Numbered from the stretch's first letter, positions 48,319 through 58,883 are shown. The stretch: 64,000 bases of DNA from Henricia sp. BOLD:AAB3569 (GCA_037783545.1 JBBELK010000620.1:1550001-1614000), one strand, 5' to 3'. Notes: a model not told the origin generated them from the letters alone. A program made the numbers and translations.

Positions 48319-49775
48319 GCGCACTGACCCTTCCCTTAGGTGCAAGTTTGGTAACGTTTTTCGTGCCACAGGGTGGGGACTTTGACCCATTGAAATACGA
48401 ATTTCTGTGCATAAATAGCATAGTGTGCATATTTTGCACCCGAGGGTGGGGATTTTTGTCACCTAAATTTGTGACAATCCCCTCCTCTTAGGTGGGGCAG
48501 CCCGGGGGGTGGGGGTTGACAATTAATAGGTGCATTGTACACCAAGTAAAGCATTTCATAAAAGTGGACCACCGTGGTTTTGTGTTGTATAAAACAGGAG
48601 GCCTAGTAAAAAAAATATGATCAACCTCTTTCGCACATACTTTCGCTGCAATACATCACTGGAGCATTGCTGATTATGTGTGCATGCAGCAAAGTGTATC
48701 GAGTTCCCTGGAGCACCCTCCTCCTCCCCATCTCACACCCCTCAGCGCTAGCTCGTGCTTCATACACCTGTAGCCTAATTACTCCCCAGCCCCACGCCCC
48801 TACTGTTAATAATGTGTGCTCGCATATACACCTCGGTTCTCCTTTATAAAGTCGGCCAAGTAAAATAAAAGACCAGTTTCTTGTTCACGGTGTTTTTCTC
48901 CGATTTGGCATCGAGTTGGTAAATAGATCTTTAAAACAAGTATCAGTGATGCATATATAGAATCCATCTTTGCGGGCGTCGTCGCACGCGATAAAGCTAA
49001 AATAACGTTCCCCCTGTTTGGTTTTTTTATTTTATTTTTTTTTTAAAGCTGACAATGAATAGGAAATTGAAATTTGAAATTTCGTATATACGATTTTCAT
49101 TTACTCAATCTTAGATGTTTTATTAAAATGTCACAAAGAACATGGACGTATATTTTGTCCGATTTAGGGAAAATAGTGGATTTTGAGAAAATACAGCAAT
49201 TTTGAATTAAAAAAATATAAGCTCACGTGTAATCCTCCTCGTTTCATAAATGATTGAACGATAAACGCCGAGAATTGTGGCCTGACTAATTACGGAAAAG
49301 GTCTGAAAATGCGCACGCAGTGCCCGCTTACGATCCGTTGGCAGGTAAATTTGATAGGGAAAAATCGAAATGTTCCCGTTTTGTCGTTTGGGCACGTCTC
49401 GTGTTTCCAATTGCGATGAATACTGTGACCTTTTCCCGTATGCATCTAACGGGAGCAATTAATCTTTAGTGAGGCGACAATCGACAATGCATAATATCGG
49501 CCACGTTTTGTGTTTTCACCAACACCAACATACTCAGTTTTAAGGTTTTCAATTTATTGATGCGATTCATATTCTTTGGAAAATTGTTTAATGGTGATGA
49601 TTTTGCTAAGCATCGGTGTCTGTCCATGCAGACATAAATACCAGTCGAAAAAGAAACACAGCAACATTTATTTTATCAGATGAATATTTGATTTGCCCTA
49701 TCCGACTTGACTTAGTAAGCACTGTATGTTTAGTGATTTTCCCGAGATACTATATTTGGAAAACGTCATAGCGTG
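48319..49775. other. No gene recognised
   Basis: A second GGGGGGTGGGGGTTG run lies near 48507-48519. No coding frame of substance. Confidence 0.4.
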
Positions 49776-49851
49776 CTCGGGTGGGACTCGAACCCACAAC
49801 CTCCTCCATACTATAGGCAGACGTCTTAACCACTCGAACTGGTTCGACTCA
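49776..49851 (-). mobile_element. tRNA-like sequence, probable SINE head
   Basis: The minus strand has CGAGTGGTTAAGACGTCTGC and GTGGGTTCGAGTCCCACCCG: D-arm-like and T-arm sequences with a good T stem. The 3' acceptor CGAGCAC has no 5' partner. Confidence 0.6.
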
Positions 49852-49868
49852 ATATTTAGCAAGATTTA

Positions 49869-50108
49869 TTAATATTCAAGATGCACTTGCATTGCTTCCT
49901 CGTTCAGAACCAGTTTTTGAAGTACCGTGTCGTAATCCGAAGTGATTGGATTCCAGTTTTGCGCCCCCTTTGACGCAAGTTGTTCCATTGATGGAAATCT
50001 GATATATCTATCGGATTGCGCGGACTCTACAAGAAATGGGGCTGGATTCCGCACGGTCATGTATTGAATGTTAAGTCGTTGGAAATGTGCCACGATTCGG
50101 CTCGGCTT
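49869..50108 (-). CDS. Unidentified open frame of uncertain reality
   Basis: An uninterrupted minus-strand frame with balanced, protein-like composition (for example ESAQSDRYIRFPSMEQLASK) that ends EEAMQVHLEY. It has no upstream ATG in frame before a stop; the first internal ATG is at QYMTVRN. A weak AG at the 5' side could make it an exon. No family recognised; it may be chance or part of a repeat. Confidence 0.2.
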   Translation of the reverse strand, partial: KPSRIVAHFQRLNIQYMTVRNPAPFLVESAQSDRYIRFPSMEQLASKGAQNWNPITSDYDTVLQKLVLNEEAMQVHLEY

Positions 50109-50305
50109 ATGTCACGTTGCAGAAAACGCCCACTATTTTTCAATCAATACGGAAGCGCACATTATTTAGTGCCTGCAGTAAAATGATTCTGTATTGCAAA
50201 ACAATGTTGTTATATAATATCCCATTTATAAGAGTCGAACTATGCAACATTGAGAGAAAAAAGTTAGGTTTAAAGGGAAACCTGAGGTAACATACACTGC
50301 TGTGT

Positions 50306-50360
50306 CTCATCGCTCAGCTGGCCGGAGATTTAGAAGTCTCGAGTTCGAATCCTGTTTGTG
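50306..50360 (+). other. tRNA-like A/B box pair
   Basis: CGCTCAGCTGGCCGGAG resembles a D arm and GAGTTCGAATCC a B box 31 bases later. The anticodon arm is missing, so this is a tRNA-derived remnant just upstream of the LINE fragment. Confidence 0.5.
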
Positions 50361-50540
50361 ATCTTATGATTTTGTTTTCTTCATCCCGTGTTTGATTAGC
50401 TCAGTGTAAGATTGTATCTCTCTAAAATAAACCCGAATCTTCCCAGAATCAACGACTCTCTGATCATTTGGAAGACCACGTGTGCTATTTTCAAATCCAT
50501 GTGGTTAACGTACAAACTCGAGAAACTGAAAATTCCCTTT

Positions 50541-51092
50541 GCACGAAAGGGGTCTTACGCCTCGAGTTTTGCTGTAACTGGCGCCGCAATTTGGAACAGC
50601 CTTAGTGCACACCTTAGAACTATGTCTTCTTTGAGCTCATTCAAATCGGCACTCCGCCAAACATACACATAATATTCACATGATCAACTTCAAGTGAGAA
50701 ATGCTAATTTAAGGAGTCGTGTGACTTGGTTGCCATAAAATTAAACTTTAATTTTGGAGCTGGAGGGGAATTTGTCCATTTGTTTTTGTTCTCTTAAAAA
50801 GGGTTTTTGCGGGTTTTTCGCCCTTCCCGTAATTAGCGTAAATGTTAGTGTCAAGTGCATGTATTATAATTACTTGTGATGTTGTTCTTCTGTAACCATT
50901 AGTTTTTTTATGTTGTATAGTTGTTGTACAAATATATCTTAGGCTTATTCCAGTTTGTTTGTGATTGTGAAGTTGTTTAATTTAGTATATTTGTTCTATG
51001 TGTGTTTGCAGGGCCCCAATGGAAACCAGTTTTTGTAAACTGTTTGGGCACACCCTGGGTAAATAAATGGAATAAATAAATAAATGGAATAA
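50541..51092 (+). mobile_element. 3' end of a non-LTR retrotransposon (LINE)
   Basis: 50541-50672 encodes the C-terminus of a LINE reverse-transcriptase ORF: GAAIWNSLSAHLRTMSSLSS followed by FKSALRQTYT and a stop, matching the common WNSLP-LR-SSLSSFKS ending of CR1/Rex/Jockey-type elements. A ~400-base 3' UTR with AGTTTTTGTAAACTGTTTGG follows and ends in an ATAAATGGAATAAATAAAT tail. It is 5' truncated and dead. Confidence 0.85.
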
Positions 51093-51147
51093 ACTACTCT
51101 GGGTTACATCGGCCGACGCGAACTCTGTAAAATTCTATAAAGTATAC

Positions 51148-51541
51148 AGGCCTGACAAATTTTATTGAGTGAGTTTCATCAGTTTTGACTAAGAGGGTGA
51201 GATTTTATAGCCATACGGTCAAAAGTCAATTTCATAATTCGCCACTTTCGACTTGGCCTCCTCCAATGTCGATACACCGCTGGAGACTGGTTGAACGTGC
51301 GTGCTGGAGCCAAAAGCTTCTGAAGAAATGGAGGATCACCTCTAGTGTTATTGCAAACCATCTTGATCGTTTCGCGCAACTCAAGAGATGCAAAGGAACA
51401 TAGACAATTGCTTTGACAATGGGGGATGCAAAGTCGAAAGTGACACATTCAGATATTATTGGTGTTTTTCCGCGTGGCTTTTAAATCTCACCCTCCCGTC
51501 CAAAACTGATGAAACTCGCTCAATAGAACTTGTCAAGCCTT
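51148..51541. mobile_element. Element with ~55-bp terminal inverted repeats
   Basis: AGGCCTGACAAATTTTATTG at the left; the right end, read on the other strand, gives AGGCTTGACAAGTTCTATTG. Both continue GAGTTTCATCAGTTTTG. Short frames on both strands (such as WRITSSVIANHLDRF) appear to be part of the repeat. It lies 55 bp after the LINE tail. Confidence 0.8.
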
Positions 51542-52300
51542 GTTTAAACGATGTGAACATTTGGTTTAAATCCGTTGGAAAATGAAAAAGTTATTCAAGA
51601 TCAAAAGTAGGACATGTTTGGTTTTGTTTACACGTATGAAAATATGTGTTTATTTTATTTACTTATGCGATACATGTGATACTTGCGATATAACGAAGAT
51701 TATCGTTATGCTCGACACAGCTATACATTGATCCCTTTAATCGCTTACCTTTATTCGCGATGTCTGCATCGTGCGTGATGTAAATCCATGTATCTCGTCA
51801 CAAGATCTCCGAGATTATCCCACGTCTACACAATATCCTAGTACGATTAGGCCTAAGTGAAGGAACTATGCAGTCTTCCCAATCACGACATCACGTGCGC
51901 TATATCACACGGCATAATGTCTTAAAGACACCCGATGAAAACTAGACCTGCCTAGTTGTGAGTCTGAAATGGAATGAAAGTCGGTTGACGAACATGTGGA
52001 CGCGTGAACGCAATGCACACATGCTGCGTCTGCATGACTCATGCGCCCAGTCGTCGATCAAGTATCCAAACGCATGTACCAGCTCGCTCATACTGTGCCG
52101 ACTACCGTAATCACAAATTCAACGTACGGCCATGCATCCTCCCTCGGCAATTTGGATTTTGCCCTTAGCAAGAATAATTGTCTGCTGAAAATGTCGCGGG
52201 TTTAACAGTTTGATTTCACTTCCAGTAGCTTTTTTTTTCTCCAGTTTTAAATATATTTTGAAAACCTACAGGCCATGAGAATGGTTTGCGCCCAAACTTA
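51542..52300. other. No gene recognised
   Basis: Non-coding, without clear structure. Confidence 0.4.
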
Positions 52301-52437
52301 GGCTGGATCCGAATTAGTGGCTTTGGTTGTGGCTATGGCTGTTGCTATGCTGTTGCTATGGGCGGACAATGACAGTCCTTAGAAACAGCATAGCAACAGC
52401 CACAGCCACAGCCAAAGCCACTAATTCGGATCCATCC
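52301..52437. mobile_element. Foldback element, GGCTGGATCCGAATTAGTGG ends, TTA target site
   Basis: The left end GGCTGGATCCGAATTAGTGG faces CCACTAATTCGGATCCATCC. TTA flanks both sides (52298-52300, 52438-52440), as expected for PIF/Harbinger-type insertion. The centre repeats GGCTGTTGCTAT. Confidence 0.8.
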
Positions 52438-53212
52438 TTATTTCGTTTTTCATCTTAACTAAGAAATACCAAACTCCTTTATTTTTCTATCTTCCGTTTT
52501 AAAAAAAAAACAAAAACAAAACGAGTCTTTTTCGTTTTGAAAACGGAAAACCAAACTCATTTCGTTTGTCGTTAATTCTAAAAACGGAAAACGAGAGCTT
52601 CCTTCGTGTTTCGTTTAATTTCATTTTCGTTTTTATTTTTTCAATTTGGAAACGAAATTTTGAAAACAAAATTTCATTTTTTAGAAAACGAAATATTCCA
52701 CTTCATTTCCAAGTATTGTCGAGTGATGGTATGCAGAATGTGTGTAACACGAACGTGCGTGTTACTTCATTATATTTTTATAGTCAGTGGATACCACAAA
52801 ATTAACACAGCGCCCTCTATTTTTTTTTTTTATCATGTGAGAAGCAAGAGGCCTAGAGGGCGCACATGCACACTAGCCCATGCAGTACAGATCAGTTTCG
52901 CTCGTACCCAGCGCCTGTAAGGTGCTGAGACCATCGATATATAATCACCGGATGCAGCAACGACGTCCAGAATTAAAGCCACCGTCCACCATTGTACTCC
53001 CCAAATACAACGCCATGCCTAGACTGGTCATACTGTCTTCACTAGTCTACGTGTGTTAAGTGAAATGCAAGCGATCGCATGGACCGGGAGAAGTCTAGGT
53101 AAAGCATTGTTTGGGGAGTACAATGGTGGCCGGCGCATGGCTTCAATTCTCGTATAGCCAACTGCTATTACTTACTTCATCCAATGATTATATATCGATG
53201 GCTGGACACTCT
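52438..53212. other. Low-complexity TTTCGTTTT / AAAACGAAA stretch, no gene
   Basis: 52495-52700 is built of TTTCGTTTT, GAAAACGGAAAAC and similar words in both orientations. The rest is plain. Confidence 0.55.
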
Positions 53213-53470
53213 AATTTGTTTGCGCCCTCATTTGTCAATTTTATTTTTACGACACGTGACCACGAGATCACGTCTTTTTCTTGTAAACGGACGTTTACCA
53301 GCATACATTTTCCAGCAGACACGGCAGGTCTTGCACACAGTACACGCATTTTATTCGTAAATTTGATTTTTGCACTGGATATATAAGTGCATACTATTAA
53401 TTAATTATTTGTCTGGCAGCAAGCAACTCGCGTCTGTATAAATTATGTGACCTTAGCGTCACGTGTTTCC
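53213..53470 (-). repeat. Dispersed repeat R3, copy 2 (inverted)
   Basis: Reverse complement of the block order seen at 31125-31392, including CGACACGTGACCACGAGATC and GTCTGGCAGCAAGC. Confidence 0.8.
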
Positions 53471-53505
53471 TTCACAAAAATCTGTGAATGCACATCAGCC
53501 CGTAC

Positions 53506-53815
53506 CATTTATTTATTTATTTATATTTATTTATTCTATTTATTTACCCAGGGTGCGCATGTGCCCAAACAGTTTACAAAAACTGGTTTCCATTGGGCCC
53601 CTGCAAACACTCAAAAAACAAATATATTAAATTAAACAACTTCACAATCATGATTCAACTACAACATCAAAATTCACAAAACATCAACACTCGCACAATT
53701 GGACAAAAATAATGGTTACAGAAGAACAACATCACAAGAAATATTATACATGTACGTGAAACTGAAATTTACGCTAATTACAGAAAGGGCGAAAAACCCG
53801 CAAAAACCCCTAAGC
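53506..53815 (-). mobile_element. LINE 3' UTR, second copy
   Basis: Minus-strand copy of the 50770-51092 UTR, including CAAACAGTTTACAAAAACTG and GGCGAAAAACCCGCAAAAAC. The tail TTATTTATTTATATTTATTT is at its low-coordinate end. No ORF part is retained. Confidence 0.82.
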
Positions 53816-54484
53816 ACACGCTTCTCGGTCCTATTTCATAAAGCCCACTTAGAAACATTCCTAAATAAACATTCTTAACTCATGTTTTTAAAGATAGGAA
53901 AAATATATGTTATTGTTCCTAAATCCACTTAAGAATGTTTTGAACTTTTATGAAAAAGGACCCATGGTTATATAATAATACATAATACATTACGTGGGTG
54001 TTGGCCTTCTCTCCTTGCAAAAGACTTGTTAGTTGCTTTTCAAGATTGAAATCACTGAATAATGTGTGTTTCGACATGGGGCTCAGACCGATATATGTAT
54101 AGCCTATAGCCTATGATCGAGTTGCAGTCTTGACAGTTAATAATTTATATGTTAGTAATTTTAAACCAAGTCTAATTAGAATGCATCTTCACCCATTTTG
54201 ATTATCTCCACTGTCATAAAACAAAATCGATGTTTGCAAAGTGACATTTCCGTCATATCGCAGAGTTAACATTCTATATGGAAGATCCTCTACGCAACGG
54301 TCATAATTATACCCAAAAAATGACTCAGGATCAGATTAGGGCCTATAGTCTGGACCCTAGATTGGTTCCCGATCCCTATAGATTGGTTCGCTTATTGCTC
54401 CTGTGTGGAATATGTGGACGGGAACCAGTCTAGTCTGGACCCCAGTCACACATGCGCGCTGGTACTACAGCTTGCTACATCGAG
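53816..54484. other. No gene recognised
   Basis: Contains a pair TTTCATAAAGCCCACTTAGAA (53829) and CCACTTAAGAATGTTTTGAAC-TTTTATGAAA (53929-53960) suggesting a small hairpin. Nothing is coding. Confidence 0.4.
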
Positions 54485-54736
54485 CGTTCTAGTCTTTGTG
54501 AAAGACGGTCTAACGTTGCTTGGTTCGTGTGGACAGGGAACTAGTTTCTGCGCCGTACGTGCGGTCGAAATTGCACTGTGTGGACAGGGAACTAGTTTAT
54601 GGGTGCTGTTTCTTACAGACTGAACCCAATGGCACATAAACTAGTACCCTGTCCACACGGTGCAATGTCGACCGCGCACGTACACGAACCAAGCAACGTA
54701 AGACAGTCTTCCACAAAGACTACGAGCGTTCGCTCG
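54485..54736. repeat. Imperfect palindrome, GTGTGGACAGGGAACTAGTTT arms
   Basis: Left arm TCTTTGTGAAAGACGGTC through GGACAGGGAACTAGTTT; right arm AAACTAGTACCCTGTCCACA through GACAGTCTTCCACAAAGA. Part of the left arm is duplicated. Confidence 0.8.
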
Positions 54737-54767
54737 TACCTACCGCCTTGCGCTTCTCAAATTCATG

Positions 54768-55010
54768 TGAAGGAAATACGTCACGCAGGGTCACGCGCAA
54801 AGAATTGTAGGTTTCTTGCTGCCAGACGTAAAATAATAAAATACTGCATGTATGATGATGATGATAGTATATCAAGCGCAAAAGTGGTATTTTGTGTGTG
54901 GTGTGTGCAAAATCTATCTCTGTTGGAATAACTCGCTTTTTACGTCTGTTTGCAATATGACCTCGTGGTCACGTGTCGTGTCAAAATTGGCCAATGACAA
55001 CTCAAAGCGA
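54768..55010 (+). repeat. Dispersed repeat R3, copy 3
   Basis: GCTGCCAGACGT, TATATCAAGCGCAAAAG and CCTCGTGGTCACGTGTCGTG occur in the same order as at 31125-31392. Confidence 0.75.
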
Positions 55011-55859
55011 TTTGCTCTGGCCTTCCCAGCACCCTGAAAGGGCGATTGGTACGAACTATGATACATGCAGCGTAACCGCCACTACATCATAAGAACAGTT
55101 TCTGTTTTGAGCATGCACAAACTTAATTCAGTGAAGAAAACAAATGTGCATATAAACGTAGTAGTAAACGAGTTGCATTAATATCAAACAAATTGAAATG
55201 TGTATATGACAAATATCGCCAAGCGTGCTCTTATATTCACGCTTTGAACCTCATACTGACCTCAAGTTCCTGATCAACACCATTAAGAAGTGTGATTTGC
55301 ACTAAATATTTCATATGCTTTGCATGCTGAAAAACTAAAATGCGGCGTCTTCAATATGTCTGGAAGTCGAATCAATTTCTCATTAACATTCTCTGTTGGA
55401 CGCGTTCTGCTTTGTTTCACTTGTTTTGACCTCTTCTCTATTCTTATTATTTTCTTTTTTAATGAACATTTTGGCAGACACGGAAATGGAAAGAGACATT
55501 GCATGTATGAAACCTGAATTTGTATGTGATTGAAACCTGGTATGACAGGAACTTCTTTCGTTGTAATTTGTGATATGGATATTGATAATGTGTTGTTTGA
55601 TATTCCGAAGAGTCACGACTCACGACTGGTCATCGAGTCAACTTTCATATTTGCGTTTATACATACAGTGGTGAAGCGTGAATGTGCAGATCATATGACC
55701 GACTATCGACTTTAGTCATGACTATCACTTTTGCAATGCGTTCACACTTGCGTTAAAATCATAACCGAGTCATGACTAGTCATGATACGGTCATGACCAA
55801 AAGGGTTAAATCCCCTCGCGCCTAAGCCAAAAAACCCATAGCTACTGGTCAGGGGTTAA
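55011..55859. other. No gene; ATGACTC palindromic words
   Basis: 55600-55800 is rich in GTCATGACT / AGTCATGA / CGACTCACGACT words in both orientations, probably an inverted-repeat remnant. Confidence 0.45.
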
Positions 55860-56376
55860 AGATCGTATACATGATTGGTAAACTGTTACAAATATTTTTA
55901 AACCCTGGGTGATTGAAGATATGCGTGATTAAAACCAACTTGATCAAAAACCAGCTTCGTACTTCGTCTAACCTTTGAGAAAACAGTCAAAAAAAGGGTT
56001 TGCAGTCATTTCGCCCCGAAACCACTTCGCCCTGAACAATTTCGCCCTGAACCACAGCCTGTGCACGAAGTGGTTTTGGGGCGAAGTGGCATTTGGGCGA
56101 TGTAGTGTTTGGACGAAGTAATTTGGGGCGAAATCGCACTCGGGCGAAGTGGTTTGGGGCGAATTGGCACTTAGGCGAAATGGTTTTGGGGCGAATTGAA
56201 TTTTCGTCTCATGAGACGAAAACTAATTGTTTTACTCATTTCTCAAAGACTATAGCACTTCAGACAAAACCATTTCAGGGGATGTTTTCTACGGTCATCA
56301 TGTTTATATTGTGTAAGTTGGGCGTAAATCTGTGAACATTTCTGATTTTCGAGATTACCAATGATGTATACTGCCT
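55860..56376 (+). mobile_element. TTAA element K2, copy 4
   Basis: TTAA 55856-55859, AGATCGTATACATGATTGGT start, ACCAATGATGTATACTGCCT end, TTAA 56377-56380. Same orientation as the other three copies. Confidence 0.9.
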
Positions 56377-56510
56377 TTAAAACACATGTAGTGTTTACCA
56401 CAATATCTCAGGCAGAATTTAGTGTCATTCAGATGTAAACCAGGACGCACAAGTCCACGCTATATTTGTACTAGTAAAGCACAGAACTAAAATGCCGGGA
56501 ACCATCAATA

Positions 56511-56934
56511 GGCGCGTTCGAGATGCTTACACCGTGTAACACCAACTTACACCAGGGCGTTCTTTTAGCCATCACGTGATACACGAGTCTGCCCGGCGGC
56601 AGCCACCACTACCCGAAGTCGCGAGCGGGTCTGTGGTGTAGTGACCTCACCTAGTAACCGTGAGCCGTAAAACATGGCGGACAGTTTGGAATCGTGACGT
56701 GAGTACGAAGAAAAACACAGATTTATGACACATAATAGGAGGGAATAGGGCTGTAAATACATTTTGCTTAATCAGTAGATGTCTGTGGGCATTGACAAAG
56801 TTTATTGCGGTACTTTAGGGCAACTATTTTTGCGTGGCGTCGGCTTAATTTTTTATCGTGCGTCAAACGATAACAGCATTTATAAAGCCCCAACCAAACC
56901 CTCTGTTACACGGTGTAAGCAACTCGAACGCCCC
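56511..56934. mobile_element. Inverted-repeat element with GCGTTCGAG..GCTTACACCG ends
   Basis: The left end GGCGCGTTCGAGATGCTTAC and the right end GTAAGCAACTCGAACGCCCC are complementary apart from a few bases. Terminal GC-rich words resemble the GGGGCGCGTTC foldbacks near 8 and 10 kb. Confidence 0.75.
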
Positions 56935-56993
56935 TAATACTTATCTCCGAAACGCGGAAAGCGTATCCCACTGTGAGGTTGAGTCGTAGCTCA

Positions 56994-57075
56994 TTTGCTG
57001 GGCCCTGGGAAAGCATTTGTCCAAAAAGTCAGAGGTCTAGGGTTCAAATGTGGAGAAGGTCATGTGATTTTGGTT
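56994..57075 (+). mobile_element. tRNA-derived SINE fragment
   Basis: GTAGCTCATTTGCTGGGCCC (A box) and AAAGTCAGAGGTCTAGGGTT (B box region). It shares the AAAGTCAGAGGTCT block with 41100-41165. Confidence 0.6.
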
Positions 57076-57485
57076 TCTCTCATCATCCAGTTCATTTTAA
57101 ATGATGATTAGGCATACCATATATCAAATATTGCGTTCAATTCCTGGTGGGTGATTTGAGGAAATCTCTGTTGGCTAATTTCAGGCAATAATTAACAAAT
57201 TTCAAATTGACACTGGCAGCTTCGTCTAGGAGCAAGTTCAGGTGCTAACCGTTAGTCAAACATGGCCAAAATCGTCTGCACTGCCCACCGTCAATGGTTT
57301 ACAAAAAAATACTTACAAGCAATTGTTGGCAACCTTTTTCCCAATGTTTGCCCTCGTATGTTCGTATGTTCTACTAAACCGCATACAGCCAATCCCAGAA
57401 GCAGGGAAACCTCGATTCTGAGGTTTCCTGGTTTGGTCTGGACATTTTGGACACACCCTGTATCGATAAGTTACGTTTTTCTCAC
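57076..57485 (-). other. Start of the opsin's last intron
   Basis: The opsin donor GTGAGA lies at 57485-57480. No tail exon could be recognised between here and the repeats further left. Confidence 0.5.
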
Positions 57486-58603
57486 CTGAAATGCCCGTCT
57501 GTACTGTGGGCTCATCACTCCATACACGATGGGGTTGAACACGATACACGACTTAGCAATCAGGGCAGGTACGGCCGAGACAGCTGGAGTTACTTGCCGA
57601 TGGTCTCCGATCACACTCCATAAAGACACCACGCAGTACGGAGTCCAAGCCGCCAGGAATAATACCAGACACACCAACATCATGATGGTGGTTCGACGCT
57701 TCATGACTCGTGCCGAATTCCGTAGCTGTCGCGATACTGACTGGGAAACCTGCTCTGCGGTCCGTCTCCGTAAGAAGGCGAAAATACTGGAATAGCAGTA
57801 AATAATGATGCTGAGAGGTACAATAAACAAGACGATGAACATAAAGGCGACGTAAGACACGAATTTAGGCGATTTGTTCCTGTAGTTGATGTCACATTGC
57901 GTCTTGAAACCTTCTAAGATGAACTCATTCCACCCAAAGAGTGGCGGGGTCGTGCAGATCAGGGTGAACACGTGAAGGGCGATGGTCACCTTTAGAATTT
58001 GCGAAATGATGATTTTTCTGTTGGGGCGATTGCGTAGAACCACCAGGTGTCTGTAGACTGCGATAGCGGCAAAGGTGTTGAGTGAGATACAACCGCAGTA
58101 ATAGTTGATAAAGCCATAGTACGAGCACCCGATGGTACCAAACAACCACCGCCCGGCAAAGCTACTCGAACACGACATTGGCGTGCCGATGACCGCCATA
58201 GCCAAGTCACTCACAGACAGGTTCATGATGAGGTAGTTATTAGCGGTTCGGAGTTTCTTGAATTTGAAAAATGCGGCTATTACAGCGACATTGCCGATAA
58301 ATCCCGAGACAATGACGAAACTTAGGTAGAATCCTATGACCATGAGAGCTGCCATATTGGAGTTTGAGATTGGCTAATCTAGATGCACCTTATTAGGCGG
58401 TGAAGTTACCAGACTTGAACTAATGTAATATAGGCTTATACAAAGACGCTCTGTATGCGATGTGCATAAAGAGGTTATGACCAGAAGCATCGGAATCCGA
58501 GTATCGGAATAGCCTTCTCACCATGCAGGTGAAGCACCGACGTATCGTCACTCAGTCGTGAACCCAACTTGTAACCCATGTAGCAAAGCTCTGCATCATC
58601 CAT
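57486..58603 (-). CDS. Opsin, peropsin/Go/RGR-like group, two exons, 3' end missing
   Basis: Seven-transmembrane, retinal-binding receptor of the plasma membrane. Exon 1 is 58603-58522: ATG in an ACACCATGG context, 27 codons plus one base, donor GTGAGA. Exon 2 is 58348-57486, after an acceptor AG at 58350-58349; the donor is CAG/GTGAGA at 57485. The 173-bp intron is phase 1. The joined product is 315 residues. Visible marks: N47 (1.50), D75 (2.50), the C102-C179 disulfide pair, Y105 at the rhodopsin-113 site, E173 at the rhodopsin-181 counterion site, W262-x-P-Y in TM6, retinal lysine K293, and NPIVY at 299-303 followed by SPQYRR. Residues 126-128 read YRH instead of E/DRY. From family knowledge, tyrosine at 113 with glutamate at 181 fits the peropsin/RGR/Go opsins, and the N-terminal segment aligns without gaps to vertebrate peropsin as I recall it. 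An alternative start is the ATG at 58355, which would leave almost no N-terminus. The cytoplasmic tail exon was not found. Opsin identity is very secure; the subgroup is less so. Confidence 0.92.
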
Positions 58604-58883
58604 GGTGTGTGCCTTATATATAATGCGTACGATGTTCAGATACCACAACACACCTTCAGTTAACTTGCATACTTGAACGTTATGGCTCTGTTTCGCCCGC
58701 GGTATTGCCGCCACTCCGTCTATCCATACATCAATAGATAATAATAAAGTGTGCTTTTATCAGTCCAAGATCACCGACACTTCACCAGTTCGCACCAGCT
58801 AGCTACTGACGAAAGAGACACGATGCCTTCCTAATGTATGTCACCTTGATCCGTATCTGTTAAATGAGAAAAACATGACTTAA
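58604..58883. other. Opsin upstream region
   Basis: Immediately 5' of the opsin ATG. A TTATATATAA stretch lies at 58613-58622 on the minus strand, too close to the ATG to be a conventional TATA box unless the real first exon is elsewhere. Confidence 0.4.

Noticed and set aside
49776-49851. Functional tRNA gene
   Set aside because: The 3' acceptor strand lacks a matching 5' strand.
58613-58622. TATA box of the opsin gene
   Set aside because: It is only ~10-20 bases from the proposed ATG, so it could not place transcription start upstream of the codon.
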